Origin: Trichlorobacter ammonificans
Lineage (GTDB): Bacteria; Desulfobacterota; Desulfuromonadia; Geobacterales; Pseudopelobacteraceae
DNA length: 64,000 nt
Reading direction: 5' to 3'
Assembly (NCBI RefSeq): GCF_933509905.1
Contig: NZ_OW150024.1
Span: 2,034,001 to 2,098,000 of the forward strand
A model generated the notes under the pieces. It was not told the origin of the DNA. It made no database searches and worked only from the letters and a program-made list of their open reading frames with translations. Position 1 is the stretch's first letter, and every line of letters starts with the position of its first letter. Position numbers and translations under genes: made by a program. Shown piece by piece: positions 1 to 9,526 of this stretch.

Positions 1-2291
1 TGCCCGATATCGACGTGGACTTCTGCCAGGACCAGCGGGAAAAGGTGATCGACTACGTGGTCAACAAGTACGGCCGCGACCGGGTCTGCCAGATCATCAC
101 CTTCGGGACCATGAAGGCCAAGGCGGTGGTGCGGGATGTGGGGCGGGCTCTGGACATGACCTACGGCGACGTGGACCGGATCGCCAAGCTGATCCCGGAC
201 GACCTGAAGATGACCATTGAGAAGGCCATCAAGCAGGAAGCCCAGCTGCGGGAACTGGCCGAAAGCGATCCCAAGGTGAAGGAGCTGCTGGAAACCGCGG
301 TCTGCCTGGAGGGACTCACCCGCCACGCCTCCACCCATGCCGCGGGCGTCGTGGTGGCCCCCAACCGGATGGAGGAGTTTCTGCCGGTCTACAAGGACCA
401 GAAGACCGGCTCCATCAACACCCAGTACTCCATGAAGTACGTGGAGATGGTGGGCCTGGTGAAGTTCGACTTCCTGGGTCTCAAGAACCTCACCGTGATC
501 CAGAACGCGGTACGGCTGGTGCGGGAGGGGAAGGACCCGAACTTCGACATCGCGGTTCTGCGGGACGACGACAAGGCCAGTTACGACCTGATCTCCTCCG
601 GCAACACCACCGGCATCTTCCAGCTTGAATCCAGCGGCATGAAGGAGATGCTGGTCAAGCTGAAACCCTCCTGCTTCGAAGACGTCATCGCCGCCTGCGC
701 CCTCTACCGTCCCGGCCCCCTGGGCTGCGGCATGGTGGACGACTTTATCGAACGCAAACACGGCCGCCAGAAGGTGGTCTACGACCTGCCCCAGCTGGAG
801 CCGATCCTGAAGGACACCTACGGGGTCATCGTCTACCAGGAGCAGGTCATGCAGATTTCCCGCTCCCTGGCCGGCTACTCCCTGGGACGGGCCGACCTCT
901 TGCGCCGCGCCATGGGAAAGAAGGACCCAGCGGTCATGGCCAAGGAAAAGGAGCCGTTCCTGGCCGGGGCCAAGGCCCAAGGGATCGACCCCAAGAAGGC
1001 CGAGGCGATTTTCGACCAGATGGCCAAGTTCGCCGAGTACGGCTTCAACAAGTCCCACTCCGCCGCCTACGCGCTGATCGCCTACCAGACCGCCTATTTG
1101 AAGGCCCACTACCCGGTGGAGTTCATGGCGGCCCTGCTGACCTGCGACATGGACAGCACCGACAAGGTGCTGAAAAACATCAGCGACTGCCGCGAACAGG
1201 GGATCGAGGTGCTGCCGCCGGACATAAACAGCTCCGGCCAGTCCTTCACCGTGGTGGGGAACTCCATGCGTTTCGGCCTGGGGGCCATCAAGGGGGTGGG
1301 AGCCGGTGCCGTGGAGTCGATCATCGAAGCCCGGGCCGAAGGCCCCTTCACCGACCTGTACGACTTCTGCGAGCGGGTGGACCTGCGGCGGGTCAACAAG
1401 CGGGTGCTGGAAGCGCTGATCAAGTGCGGCGCCTTCGACTCCCTGCACAGATGGCGGGCCCCGCTGATGGCGGCCCTGGACGACGCCATGGCCACGGGCC
1501 AGAAGTTCCAGGAAGAGCGGGACAGTGCCCAGGTGTCGCTCTTCGGCGACATGCCCGCCGCAACGGCGCCCCGTAGCGGCCGCAAGCTGCCCAACGTCGA
1601 GGAGTGGCACGACAAGGAAAAACTGGGCTACGAAAAGGAGGCCCTGGGCTTCCTGATCACCGGCCACCCCCTTGACCGCTATGCCGCGGACATCCAGCGT
1701 CTTGCCAGCAGCACCATCACCGGCCTCTCCGACCTGCCGGACGGCAGCGAGGTGCGCTTGTGCGGCATCGTCACCGCCTGCAAGGAGATCACCACCAAAA
1801 AAGGGGACCGGATGGGGTTCGTCACCCTGGAGGACCTGACCGGCGCCATCGAGATCACCGTCTTCTCCGACATGTACGTCCCGGCCGTGGGGCTGCTTAA
1901 GTCCGACGATCCGCTGGTGATCACCGGCAAGCTGGAAAAGGGGGAAAAGGGGTGCAAACTGCTGGTGATGAAGCCCCAGGAGGGGAACGGCCGCAAGTTT
2001 CAGCAGGGGGGCAACGGCGACATCCGCCTGCTGCACGACGTGCAGGCCCAGGCCACCACCCGGGTCCGGCTGGCGCTGCGGCTGCCGGAGCTCTCCAGCG
2101 ACCGGCTGCAGCCGATCCGGGAACTGCTGGAGCGGTACCCCGGGAACCTGCCGGTGCAGGTGCAGTTTGAAATCCCCAACCGCAGCCGCACCACCATCAA
2201 GCTGCCCGATCACCTGAAGGTGGCGGCCAGCGATGAATTTAGGGTGGCGGTGGAGCGGTGTGTCGGCTATAATGCCGCAATTTTCGAGTAG
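1..2291 (+). CDS. dnaE: DNA polymerase III alpha subunit, C-terminal part (5' end outside window)
   Basis: Replicative polymerase catalytic subunit, cut off by the window start. The reading frame is open from base 3, and the first visible residues are PDIDVDF, which carries two of the catalytic aspartates of the C-family polymerase palm, so a GTG at 15 is not the real start. About 760 residues follow: palm/fingers, a helix-hairpin-helix stretch around residues 440-500 of the visible part, and an OB-fold (VRLCGIVTACKEITTKKGDR) near residue 580. The PHP domain must lie upstream of the window. Normal stop at 2291. Confidence 0.97.
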   Translation, partial: PDIDVDFCQDQREKVIDYVVNKYGRDRVCQIITFGTMKAKAVVRDVGRALDMTYGDVDRIAKLIPDDLKMTIEKAIKQEAQLRELAESDPKVKELLETAVCLEGLTRHASTHAAGVVVAPNRMEEFLPVYKDQKTGSINTQYSMKYVEMVGLVKFDFLGLKNLTVIQNAVRLVREGKDPNFDIAVLRDDDKASYDLISSGNTTGIFQLESSGMKEMLVKLKPSCFEDVIAACALYRPGPLGCGMVDDFIERKHGRQKVVYDLPQLEPILKDTYGVIVYQEQVMQISRSLAGYSLGRADLLRRAMGKKDPAVMAKEKEPFLAGAKAQGIDPKKAEAIFDQMAKFAEYGFNKSHSAAYALIAYQTAYLKAHYPVEFMAALLTCDMDSTDKVLKNISDCREQGIEVLPPDINSSGQSFTVVGNSMRFGLGAIKGVGAGAVESIIEARAEGPFTDLYDFCERVDLRRVNKRVLEALIKCGAFDSLHRWRAPLMAALDDAMATGQKFQEERDSAQVSLFGDMPAATAPRSGRKLPNVEEWHDKEKLGYEKEALGFLITGHPLDRYAADIQRLASSTITGLSDLPDGSEVRLCGIVTACKEITTKKGDRMGFVTLEDLTGAIEITVFSDMYVPAVGLLKSDDPLVITGKLEKGEKGCKLLVMKPQEGNGRKFQQGGNGDIRLLHDVQAQATTRVRLALRLPELSSDRLQPIRELLERYPGNLPVQVQFEIPNRSRTTIKLPDHLKVAASDEFRVAVERCVGYNAAIFE

Positions 2292-2343
2292 GGGAATGGT
2301 CTTTTTCCGCCCTGGCCGCGTCAAGCGGCGGCGTTACTTGTGC

Positions 2344-2364
2344 GGCGTACCACACGGGTACGCC
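2344..2364. repeat. perfect hairpin in the dnaE-accA gap
   Basis: GGCGTACC and GGTACGCC pair around a 5-nt loop. Outer segments GTTAC and GTAAC can extend it into a larger cruciform. No T-run follows, so it is either a weak dnaE terminator or an intergenic repeat. The 178-bp gap holds no other convincing feature apart from the accA ribosome binding site. Confidence 0.45.
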
Positions 2365-2469
2365 TCCGCGTAACACCTTGCCTGCCGCAACCAGAACGAA
2401 AAAATCCACATTCCTGCGCCACTATTGTAGCGTATATCAATTAAATATATCTGATCATGAGGTGCTGAT

Positions 2470-3426
2470 ATGGCAGCCACTGTCTACATGGAGTTTGAAA
2501 AGCCGATTGCGGAACTGGAGAAAAAGATCGAGGAGCTGCGCAAGCTGGCCGGCGACGGCATGGACTTTTCCACCGAGCTGGAGGCTCTGGAAAAAAAGGT
2601 GGAAAACGAGCGGATCGAGATTTTCAACAACCTCACCCGCTGGCAGAAGGCCCAGGTGGCCCGCCATATCAACCGTCCCTTTACCCTGGACTATCTCAAG
2701 CACCTGTTCACCGATTTCTCCGAACTGCACGGCGACCGTAACTTCGGCGACGACCATGCCATTGTCGGTGGCCTGGCCCGCTTCGACGGCCAGCCGGTGA
2801 TGGTGGTGGGACACCAGAAGGGACGGGACACCAAGGAAAAGGTCTTCCGCAACTTCGGCATGCCCAACCCGGAAGGGTATCGCAAGGCGCTACGCCTGTT
2901 CCAGATGGCGGAGCAGTTCGGGCTGCCGATCATCACCTTTGTGGACACCCCCGGCGCCTATCCCGGCATCGGCGCCGAAGAGCGGGGCCAGGCGGAAGCC
3001 ATTGCCCGCAACCTGCGGGAGATGGCCCGTCTGACCGTGCCGGTCATTGTATGCGTCACCGGCGAAGGCGGCTCCGGCGGAGCCCTGGCCATTGCCGTGG
3101 GCAACCGGGTGCTGATGCTGGAGCACTCCGTCTATGCCGTTATCTCGCCGGAAGGATGCGCCGCCATCCTCTGGTCCGACGGCACCAAGGGACAGCAGGC
3201 AGCCGAGGCGCTGAAGCCCACTGCCCAGGACATCATTCAGCTCGGTGTCATCGACGAAATCATCCACGAGCCGGTGGGTGGCGCCCACCGCGATCACGAA
3301 GCCACGGCCCAGGCCCTGGGTTCAGCCATCCGTCGGCACCTGGCCGAACTGCAGCAGATGACGCCGGAACAGCTGGTTGAGGACCGCTATCAGAAGTTCC
3401 GGGCCATGTCCCGCTTTGTGGAGTAG
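2470..3426 (+). CDS. accA: Acetyl-CoA carboxylase carboxyltransferase subunit alpha
   Basis: With AccD it transfers carboxyl from biotin-BCCP to acetyl-CoA, giving malonyl-CoA for fatty acid synthesis in the cytoplasm. The 318 residues match the family length. The N-terminus has the typical [16 protein letters not shown] helix, and the crotonase-fold core has the glycine-rich [20 protein letters not shown] and [10 protein letters not shown] segments. The ATG is preceded by GAGGTG at a suitable distance. It lies downstream of dnaE, an arrangement common in many proteobacteria. Confidence 0.97.
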   Translation: MAATVYMEFEKPIAELEKKIEELRKLAGDGMDFSTELEALEKKVENERIEIFNNLTRWQKAQVARHINRPFTLDYLKHLFTDFSELHGDRNFGDDHAIVGGLARFDGQPVMVVGHQKGRDTKEKVFRNFGMPNPEGYRKALRLFQMAEQFGLPIITFVDTPGAYPGIGAEERGQAEAIARNLREMARLTVPVIVCVTGEGGSGGALAIAVGNRVLMLEHSVYAVISPEGCAAILWSDGTKGQQAAEALKPTAQDIIQLGVIDEIIHEPVGGAHRDHEATAQALGSAIRRHLAELQQMTPEQLVEDRYQKFRAMSRFVE

Positions 3427-3463
3427 TCCGCGGCCCGGGAAATCGTTGTGCATCACCTGCCCT

Positions 3464-3493
3464 GGAAGAGGCGGCCCGACGGCCGCCTCTTCC
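3464..3493 (+). terminator. strong hairpin after accA
   Basis: A 13-bp perfect stem (GGAAGAGGCGGCC with GGCCGCCTCTTCC) around a CGAC loop, 38 bp after the accA stop. No clear T-run follows, so it may protect the 3' end rather than terminate on its own. Confidence 0.5.
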
Positions 3494-3521
3494 GGTCTCA
3501 CGTTCAGGAAAGGAACACCCC

Positions 3522-4520
3522 ATGACACCGGACCTGCACACCCCTGCCGACCTGCTCCAGCTTTCCGGCAGCTACTGGGCCACCTGCGCACTGCATGCCG
3601 GGGTCGCCCTTGACCTGTTCACTCCCCTGGCCGGGCAGCCCGGCACGGCAGCAGAGCTGGCCGAGCGTCAGCACCTGGAACCGCGGGCTCTTGCCATGCT
3701 GCTGGACGCCCTGACCGCCCTGGGGCTGCTGACAAAACAGGCTGACCGCTACGAGGCGCAGCCGGCAGCGTCCCGCTTTCTCTCCCGCTCCTCTGCGGAG
3801 TACCTGGGACATATCATCATGCATCACCATCACCTGATGGCCGGCTGGTCCCGGCTGGATGAAGCGGTGCGCAACGGCGGCCCGCTGCGGGACCCGGTGA
3901 TCAATGCCTGCGACGACTCGGTGCGGGAGAGCTTCCTGATGGGGATGTTCAACCTGGCCTCCCTGCTGGCCCCCCGCATTGCCGCCGGCATCGACCTGAC
4001 CGGCAGGAAGCGGCTGCTGGACCTGGGAGGCGGCCCCGGCACCTATGCCGTGGCCTTCTGCCGGCAGTATCCCGGCCTGACGGCAACGGTCTACGACCTC
4101 CCCTCCACCCGCCCCTTTGCCGAGCGGGTCATCGGCGCCGCGGCCTTAAGCGACCGGGTTGCCTTCCATGACGGCGACTACCACCAGAGCGACATCCCCG
4201 GCGGCTTCGATGTTGCCTGGCTTTCCCACGTGCTCCATGCCGACGGTCCCGAGCACTGTGCCCGGATGCTGGCCAAGGCCGTTGCCGCCCTTGAGCCGGG
4301 CGGCCTGCTGCTGGTGCAGGAGTTCATCCTTGACGACTCCAAGGACGGCCCCCTCTTTCCGGCGCTGTTCTCTCTGAACATGCTGCTGGGAACCTCGCGG
4401 GGACAGTCCTACTCCGGGGCGGAACTGACGGAACTGATGACTGCGGCCGGTCTGCGCGACGTCGGGCGTCTGCCCCTGGAGCTGCCCAACGGTGCCGGTA
4501 TCATGGCGGGAACCGTCTGA
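3522..4520 (+). CDS. SAM-dependent O-methyltransferase, plant-type family 2
   Basis: A 332-residue class I methyltransferase with the layout of acetylserotonin/hydroxyneurosporene O-methyltransferases. An N-terminal winged-helix dimerisation domain (about residues 10-90) is followed by a Rossmann domain with the SAM motif LLDLGGGPGTYAV near residue 165, the acidic DLPSTRP loop, and a DVAWLSHVLHADG segment where family members place active-site residues. The substrate cannot be told from sequence. It stands alone between accA and prfB with its own ribosome binding site (AGGAAAGG). Confidence 0.85.
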   Translation: MTPDLHTPADLLQLSGSYWATCALHAGVALDLFTPLAGQPGTAAELAERQHLEPRALAMLLDALTALGLLTKQADRYEAQPAASRFLSRSSAEYLGHIIMHHHHLMAGWSRLDEAVRNGGPLRDPVINACDDSVRESFLMGMFNLASLLAPRIAAGIDLTGRKRLLDLGGGPGTYAVAFCRQYPGLTATVYDLPSTRPFAERVIGAAALSDRVAFHDGDYHQSDIPGGFDVAWLSHVLHADGPEHCARMLAKAVAALEPGGLLLVQEFILDDSKDGPLFPALFSLNMLLGTSRGQSYSGAELTELMTAAGLRDVGRLPLELPNGAGIMAGTV

Positions 4521-4610
4521 GTGTCGGGCGACACCGCAGGACAAACCCCTTGACGGGTCGCCACCTGTCGGACGATAGTAGCCACTGATTTTCATACCCA
4601 GGGAGTTTTC

Positions 4611-5730
4611 ATGTTTCGTGAAGAACACACACTGCTCGACGACCTGACCGGTCGTATTTCATCGCTCCGGAGGTCCCTTTGACCTTGATGTCAAACGGGA
4701 AGAACTGCAGGAGCTGGACGCCCGGATCGCCGCCCCCGGCTTCTGGGACGACCCTGCCGGGTCCCAGGATATTCTGAGAAAACGGACCACCCTGGAAAAA
4801 CTGATCACCACCTGGGACAGCCTGAACCGTCAGGCCGAGGATGTGCGGGTGATGATCGAACTGGGGGAAGAGGCGGCTGACGAGGAGACCCTGGCTGAAG
4901 TTCACCAGATGAACGACAAGTTGCGGGAGGGAGTTGAAGCGGCTGAATTCCAGCGCATGCTCTCCGGCTCCCACGACCGAAACGGCTGCTTCGTCTCGGT
5001 GAACTCCGGCGCCGGCGGCACCGAGTCCCAGGACTGGGCCGGCATGCTGCTCAGGATGCTCTTGCGCTACTGCGAGAAGAAGGGATGGAAAACCACCATC
5101 ACCGACTACCAGGACGGCGAGGAAGCGGGACTTAAATCCGCCACCTTCAGCGTCAGCGGCGAATACGCCTACGGCCACTTGAAGGCCGAGGCCGGAGTAC
5201 ACCGGCTGGTGCGCCTCTCCCCCTTTGACAGCAACAACCGCCGTCACACCTCCTTTGCCTCGGTGTTCGTGTTTCCCGAGATCGAGGAGGAGGAGATCGA
5301 CATCAAGGTGCCGGATTCGGACCTGCGGGTGGACACCTACCGCTCCAGCGGCGCCGGCGGCCAGCACGTCAACACCACCGACTCGGCGGTGCGGATCACC
5401 CATATCCCCACCGGCATCGTGGTGGCCTGCCAGTCGGAGCGCAGCCAGATCATGAACCGGGCCACGGCCATGAAGGTGCTGCTGGCCAAGCTCTACGAGC
5501 GGGAACTGGAGGAACGCAGCTCCAAGGCGTCGGAACTGGCCGGCGAGAAGAAGGAGATCGGCTGGGGCAGCCAGATCCGTTCCTACGTGCTGCACCCCTA
5601 CAAGATGGTGAAGGACCTGCGTACCGGTGTGGAGTCCCCCACCCCGGACGTGGTGCTGGACGGCGATCTGGATCAGTTCGTGATCCCCTTCCTGATGGGA
5701 GTGCGCCGCGACGTGAAGGACGAGGACTAA
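4611..5730 (+). CDS. prfB: Peptide chain release factor 2 (programmed +1 frameshift)
   Basis: RF2 terminates translation at UGA and UAA. A short first frame from ATG 4611 (23 sense codons, MFREEHTLLDDLTGRISSL then RRSL) ends at an in-frame TGA at 4680. Skipping one base at CTT-T joins it to DLDVKREEL in the next frame, giving about 372 residues, close to the family's usual 365. The body has the stop-codon recognition tripeptide SPF (in LVRLSPFDSNNRR) and the GGQ peptidyl-hydrolysis motif (SGAGGQHVNTTDSAV). Conventional ORF callers would wrongly start it at 4843. Confidence 0.96.
4669..4683 (+). promoter_or_regulatory. RF2 autoregulatory +1 frameshift site
   Basis: GGAGG (an internal Shine-Dalgarno), a 3-nt spacer TCC, then CTT TGA C. 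This is the canonical arrangement of bacterial prfB: low RF2 makes the ribosome pause at UGA and slip +1 on CUU. Spacing and slippery codon match the E. coli site. Confidence 0.95.
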
Positions 5731-5736
5731 CGTGCC

Positions 5737-6657
5737 ATGAACCATGCCGTACGTACAGGAGTGCTGATTGCAGCCATCATGACCCTGACCGCCGCCCCGG
5801 GCTGCGCCACGCCGCCGTCCCTCAAGCGCGGCAACGCCGAGATCAGGTCCGGCAGCAGCGTGAAATATGCCAAAGGGGTCAGCAGTCTGGGGTTCGCCAT
5901 CCAGATGGGAGCCTTTTCCGACGTCAAGAATGCGGAGCGATTCACCACGCAGTTGCAGGCCAAGGGGATCGAGGCGTTCTACTACCGCAAGGACAACGGC
6001 ATCTACGCCGTCCGCTTCGGTGATTTTCCCAGCAGGGAGAAGGCGCGGGCCGCGGCCAACCGCCTGGTGGCCGACCGGTTGATCGAGAGCTACTACATCG
6101 CTCCGCCCCGGGAGGTGGTGTTCAGCGCCTCCAAGCCAGCCCCGACACATCGCCCGGCCACCGACACCCGGCTGCCCGGTTACCGTCCCCCTGCTCCCGC
6201 CGGTCGCACCAACGAGCTGGGGCTGCCGGTGGAAGCGCCGGAAACCGCTCGCCCCGCCCCGCCTCCGAAAGCGGGAGAACGGGACATGGGCTTCATCGCC
6301 GCCCGTACCGCCGAGCGGTTCGTCGGTATTCCCTACCAGTGGGGCGGAGACACGGTGGTGGACGGCATGGACTGCAGCGGCTTCACCCGGGCCGTCTACA
6401 ACCTGTGCGGCATCAACATTCCCCGTACTTCCCGCGAGCAGTTCAAGGCGGGCAATGCGATTCCCAAAGAGGAGCTGCGGGACGGCGATCTGGTCTTCTT
6501 CGGCACTTCGGAAAGCTCCATCAACCATGTCGGCATCTACGTCGGCAACGGCAAATTCGTCCACGCCCCCCGCCGGGGTGAGGAAATCCGTACCGCCTCC
6601 ATCGGCGAATCCTATTTCGAGCGCCGTTTTGTCGGCGCCCGCCGTTATTTCCAATAA
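5737..6657 (+). CDS. SPOR-domain NlpC/P60 family lipoprotein (cell-wall endopeptidase)
   Basis: A 306-residue predicted lipoprotein. The signal peptide ends in a lipobox (TAAPGC, Cys at about residue 27). A SPOR peptidoglycan-binding domain (about residues 45-120, starting SLGFAIQMGAFSDVKNAERF) is followed by a Pro-rich linker and a C-terminal NlpC/P60 domain. The catalytic triad is visible: Cys213 in GMDCSGFTR, His264 in INHVGIYVG, and a third His near residue 276 in KFVHAP. It probably cleaves peptide stems of peptidoglycan, possibly at septal glycans recognised by SPOR. It starts 6 bp after prfB. Confidence 0.9.
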   Translation: MNHAVRTGVLIAAIMTLTAAPGCATPPSLKRGNAEIRSGSSVKYAKGVSSLGFAIQMGAFSDVKNAERFTTQLQAKGIEAFYYRKDNGIYAVRFGDFPSREKARAAANRLVADRLIESYYIAPPREVVFSASKPAPTHRPATDTRLPGYRPPAPAGRTNELGLPVEAPETARPAPPPKAGERDMGFIAARTAERFVGIPYQWGGDTVVDGMDCSGFTRAVYNLCGINIPRTSREQFKAGNAIPKEELRDGDLVFFGTSESSINHVGIYVGNGKFVHAPRRGEEIRTASIGESYFERRFVGARRYFQ

Positions 6658-6675
6658 CCAGGAGAGATTGTTACC

Positions 6676-7917
6676 ATGGCACGCATCAGACCTTTCATGG
6701 CGCTCCGTCCCCCCGTCCATCTGGCCGCCCGGGTAGCGGCACTCCCCTACGACGTCATGGATGTGGAGGAGGCCCGCGCCATGGCGGCGGGCAACGCCGA
6801 TTCCTTCCTGCACGTCTCCCGGCCCGAGATCGATCTGCCGGCCAGTGTCGATCCCTACGATGAGCAGGTGTACCGGCAGGGAAAAACCAACCTGGCCGAT
6901 TTCCTGAACCGGCGAGTGCTGATCCAGGACCCGGCCCCCTGCTACTACATCTACCGTCAGCGGATGGGGTCTGTGGTTCAGACCGGCCTGGTGGCCTGCG
7001 CCGCCGTGGACGACTACCAGTCCGGGGTGATCAAGAAACACGAGCAGACCAGGGCCGACAAGGAAGAGGACCGGGTCCGGCATATCGACCTGCTGGATGC
7101 CAACGACGAGCCGGTCTTCTATATCTTCCGCAGCAACCCGGAGGTGGAGGAGATTCTGGCCGCTGCTACCTTTGAACAGCCCGATTACCATTTCACCACC
7201 TCCGACGGCGTCTCCCACACCCTCTGGGTGGTGCCGGACCAAGAGGTCATCGACCGGCTGACCGGATTGTTTGCCGCCATTCCCCGGTTGTACGTTGCCG
7301 ACGGCCACCACCGCAGCGCCGCCGCCTCACGGGTGCGGGATCTGCGCAAGGCTGTCAATCCGGCCCACAGCGGTGAGGAGGAGTACAACTACTTCCTCAC
7401 CGTCATCTTCCCGGAAAGCCAGTTGAACATCATGCCGTACAACCGGGTGGTGAAGGACTTAAACGGCCGCGATAGCGCGCAGTTCCTGGCGGAGGTGGGC
7501 AGCGCCTTCACGGTGGAGGAGGCGGCCGCGGCGGTTGCCCCCACCTGCCGCCACCAGTTCGGCATGTACCTGGGGGGACGCTGGTACCGGCTGACGGCCC
7601 GACCGGAACTGGTGGACGAGAGTAATACCGTGGAGCGGCTGGATGTCTCCATCCTGCAGCAACGACTGCTCAACCCGGTACTGGGGATCGAGAACCCCCG
7701 CACCGACAAGCGGATCAACTTCGTGGGGGGGATCCGGGGGCTCGACGAGCTGGTACGGCTGGTGGACGGCGGTGACTATGCCGTGGCCTTTTCCCTGCAT
7801 GCCACCTCCATCACCGAGCTGATCGAACTGTCCGACGAGGACCGGATCATGCCGCCCAAATCCACCTGGTTTGAGCCGAAGTTACGCAGCGGGCTGTTCG
7901 TGCATCTGCTGTCGTAA
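6676..7917 (+). CDS. DUF1015 family protein
   Basis: A 413-residue cytoplasmic protein of the conserved DUF1015 family, recognised from the N-terminus MARIRPFMALRPPVHLAARV, the ALPYDVM segment and the central YVADGHHRSAAA motif. Function is unproven; members are often found near serine/phosphoglycerate metabolism genes, but no such neighbour is present here. An AGGAGAG ribosome binding site precedes the ATG, 18 bp after the NlpC/P60 gene. Confidence 0.85.
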   Translation: MARIRPFMALRPPVHLAARVAALPYDVMDVEEARAMAAGNADSFLHVSRPEIDLPASVDPYDEQVYRQGKTNLADFLNRRVLIQDPAPCYYIYRQRMGSVVQTGLVACAAVDDYQSGVIKKHEQTRADKEEDRVRHIDLLDANDEPVFYIFRSNPEVEEILAAATFEQPDYHFTTSDGVSHTLWVVPDQEVIDRLTGLFAAIPRLYVADGHHRSAAASRVRDLRKAVNPAHSGEEEYNYFLTVIFPESQLNIMPYNRVVKDLNGRDSAQFLAEVGSAFTVEEAAAAVAPTCRHQFGMYLGGRWYRLTARPELVDESNTVERLDVSILQQRLLNPVLGIENPRTDKRINFVGGIRGLDELVRLVDGGDYAVAFSLHATSITELIELSDEDRIMPPKSTWFEPKLRSGLFVHLLS

Positions 7918-7926
7918 ATGTATAAC

Positions 7927-8040
7927 AAGCAATGGCATGCGGATAACGCGGATCGGGCGGATTCACGCTGATTTATTTTCATTCTCCGGTTTATCCGCGC
8001 ATATCCGCTGAAATCAGATTTGATCCGCGTGCCATTGCTT
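7927..8040. repeat. 114-bp imperfect palindromic repeat, copy 1
   Basis: Bounded by perfect 11-bp terminal inverted repeats (AAGCAATGGCA / TGCCATTGCTT). The interior is built from GCGGAT / ATCCGC units and is partly self-complementary. A degenerate second copy lies at about 42055-42170. It fills the 170-bp gap between the DUF1015 and EVE genes. It has no coding capacity and resembles a small non-autonomous repeat family. Confidence 0.7.
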
Positions 8041-8087
8041 CTGATTTTTTCAATGGTTTCCAGCTCGTCCGGCACAGGAGGCGTTCC

Positions 8088-8552
8088 ATGCGCTACTGGC
8101 TCTTCAAATCCGAACCGGCCTGTTTCTCCTTCACCAACCTGCAAGCCCGTCCCGGCGGTATCGAGCACTGGGACGGAGTCCGCAACTTTCAGGCCCGCAA
8201 TTTCCTGCGCGACGAGATCAAGAGCGGCGACCGGGTGCTGTTCTACCACAGTTCCATTCCGGAGCCGGCGGTGGTGGGGCTGTGCACCGTGGTGCGGGAC
8301 GGCTACCCGGACCACACCGCCCTGGATCCCCGCGCCGACCACTTCGATCCCAGAGCAACCGCCGAAAAACCGATCTGGTACATGGTGGATGTGCGGGCCG
8401 ACCGGCCGCTGCCCCGGGAAGTACCGCTGGCAGTGATCCGTGAGCATCCGCTTCTTGCCGCCATGCCGCTGGTGAACCGCAGCCGTCTCTCGGTGCAGCC
8501 GGTAACCGAAGAACAGTTCAACCTGATTCTGCACCTGGGAGGGCTCCGATGA
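8088..8552 (+). CDS. EVE domain-containing protein
   Basis: A 154-residue single-domain protein of the EVE/PUA-like superfamily (thymocyte nuclear protein 1 family). It shows the hallmark start RYWLFKSEP, the segment IEHWDGVRNFQARNFLRDEI, and GDRVLFYHSS. EVE domains bind modified bases in RNA or DNA in characterised relatives; the ligand here is unknown. The ATG follows AGGAGGCG. The stop overlaps the start of the next gene (ATGA), suggesting coupling. Confidence 0.9.
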   Translation: MRYWLFKSEPACFSFTNLQARPGGIEHWDGVRNFQARNFLRDEIKSGDRVLFYHSSIPEPAVVGLCTVVRDGYPDHTALDPRADHFDPRATAEKPIWYMVDVRADRPLPREVPLAVIREHPLLAAMPLVNRSRLSVQPVTEEQFNLILHLGGLR

Positions 8553-9520
8553 ACGTACGTCACCTGCTCATAGTCCTGACCTATTTTGTCATGACGTCGA
8601 CCGCCATGGCTGCTCCGCGTGAAATCACCGTGTACAGCGACGGCATTCTCATCGAGCAGGAGGTAACGGTCCGCAAGGGAGGCACGGAGTTTTCCCTGCC
8701 GGCACCGATCCGGGAGAACAGCCTGCGGGTGAAGCCGTTGGACGGCGGCAGCATCGGCCGGGTGGAACTGGTTCCGTTCAGGCTGCCGGAAAAACAGCAG
8801 AAGGAGCTGGACAGCCTGACCGAGCAGAAAAGCCGCCTGGAGGACCGCCTGAAGGCGCTGGACACTCGCGAGGAGATATTCGCCGCTGCGGCAAAATCCC
8901 AGAGTTCCAAAACTCCGCGCAAGACCAAGACCAACCCCGATCCCCTGGCGGCGGTGCGCCAAGGGACCGATTTCGCCATCGCCCAACTGGAGGCGGTGAA
9001 TACCTCCCGGCGCCGTACCATCCAGGAACTGAAACGGGTCGAAGCCCGCCTCGCCGCGGTGCAGAAAGCGGTGACCGGCGGCCCCACCGTCAGGATCACG
9101 GCGCCGGCCCCCCGTATCAGGATCGCCGCCGTGCTGGCGGAAGGCGCCTGGACCCCCTCCTACGATATCCGTCTGCAGGGGGACGGCTTCGCCCTGCTGA
9201 CCCTACTGGCCCGGCTTCCCGTTCTGCCGGAGGGGTACGCTGTCCGGGTGGTCAACGCTTCCCTGGGCGGCAGCCGGCAGGAACAGGCACTGCCGGTAAC
9301 GGCCGCCGGCCCGGTCCGCCTGGCGCAGTGGCGTCTGCCGGTGGAGCAGGAGCGAACAGTCAACGCCCCCCTCCCCTCCTGCCAGTTCCTCATCAGAAAC
9401 AACAGCGGCACCCCCCTGGCCGCCGGCGAGGCGGCGCTCTACGTGGCCGGCGAATACCTGGGCACCGTGCTGCTCCCCGCCCTTGCCGGCGACGCCACGG
9501 CAAAGATCTCACTTCCCTGA
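8549..9520 (+). CDS. MuiA-like (DUF4140/DUF4139) exported protein, short form
   Basis: A 323-residue protein with an N-terminal signal peptide (cleavage near TAMAAP). A DUF4140-like beta domain (EITVYSDGILIEQEVTV) is followed by a coiled-coil stretch (about residues 80-170) and the beginning of a DUF4139-like domain (AEGAWTPSYDIRL). This is the order of the mucoidy-inhibitor MuiA family, but those proteins are usually about 500-600 residues, so the C-terminal half is reduced. Function unknown. It overlaps the EVE gene by 4 bp and is followed by cydD after 6 bp. Confidence 0.65.
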   Translation: MNVRHLLIVLTYFVMTSTAMAAPREITVYSDGILIEQEVTVRKGGTEFSLPAPIRENSLRVKPLDGGSIGRVELVPFRLPEKQQKELDSLTEQKSRLEDRLKALDTREEIFAAAAKSQSSKTPRKTKTNPDPLAAVRQGTDFAIAQLEAVNTSRRRTIQELKRVEARLAAVQKAVTGGPTVRITAPAPRIRIAAVLAEGAWTPSYDIRLQGDGFALLTLLARLPVLPEGYAVRVVNASLGGSRQEQALPVTAAGPVRLAQWRLPVEQERTVNAPLPSCQFLIRNNSGTPLAAGEAALYVAGEYLGTVLLPALAGDATAKISLP

Positions 9521-9526
9521 CGCACC

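Noticed and set aside
4609-7311. 900-codon open frame on the minus strand opposite prfB, the NlpC/P60 gene and the DUF1015 gene
   Set aside because: It is antisense to three genes with clear motifs, has no recognisable domain and is Gly/His/Val-rich, the usual shadow of GC-rich codon use.
7927-8040. CRISPR-like repeats
   Set aside because: Units are irregular, palindromic and without spacers; only a single repeat element.
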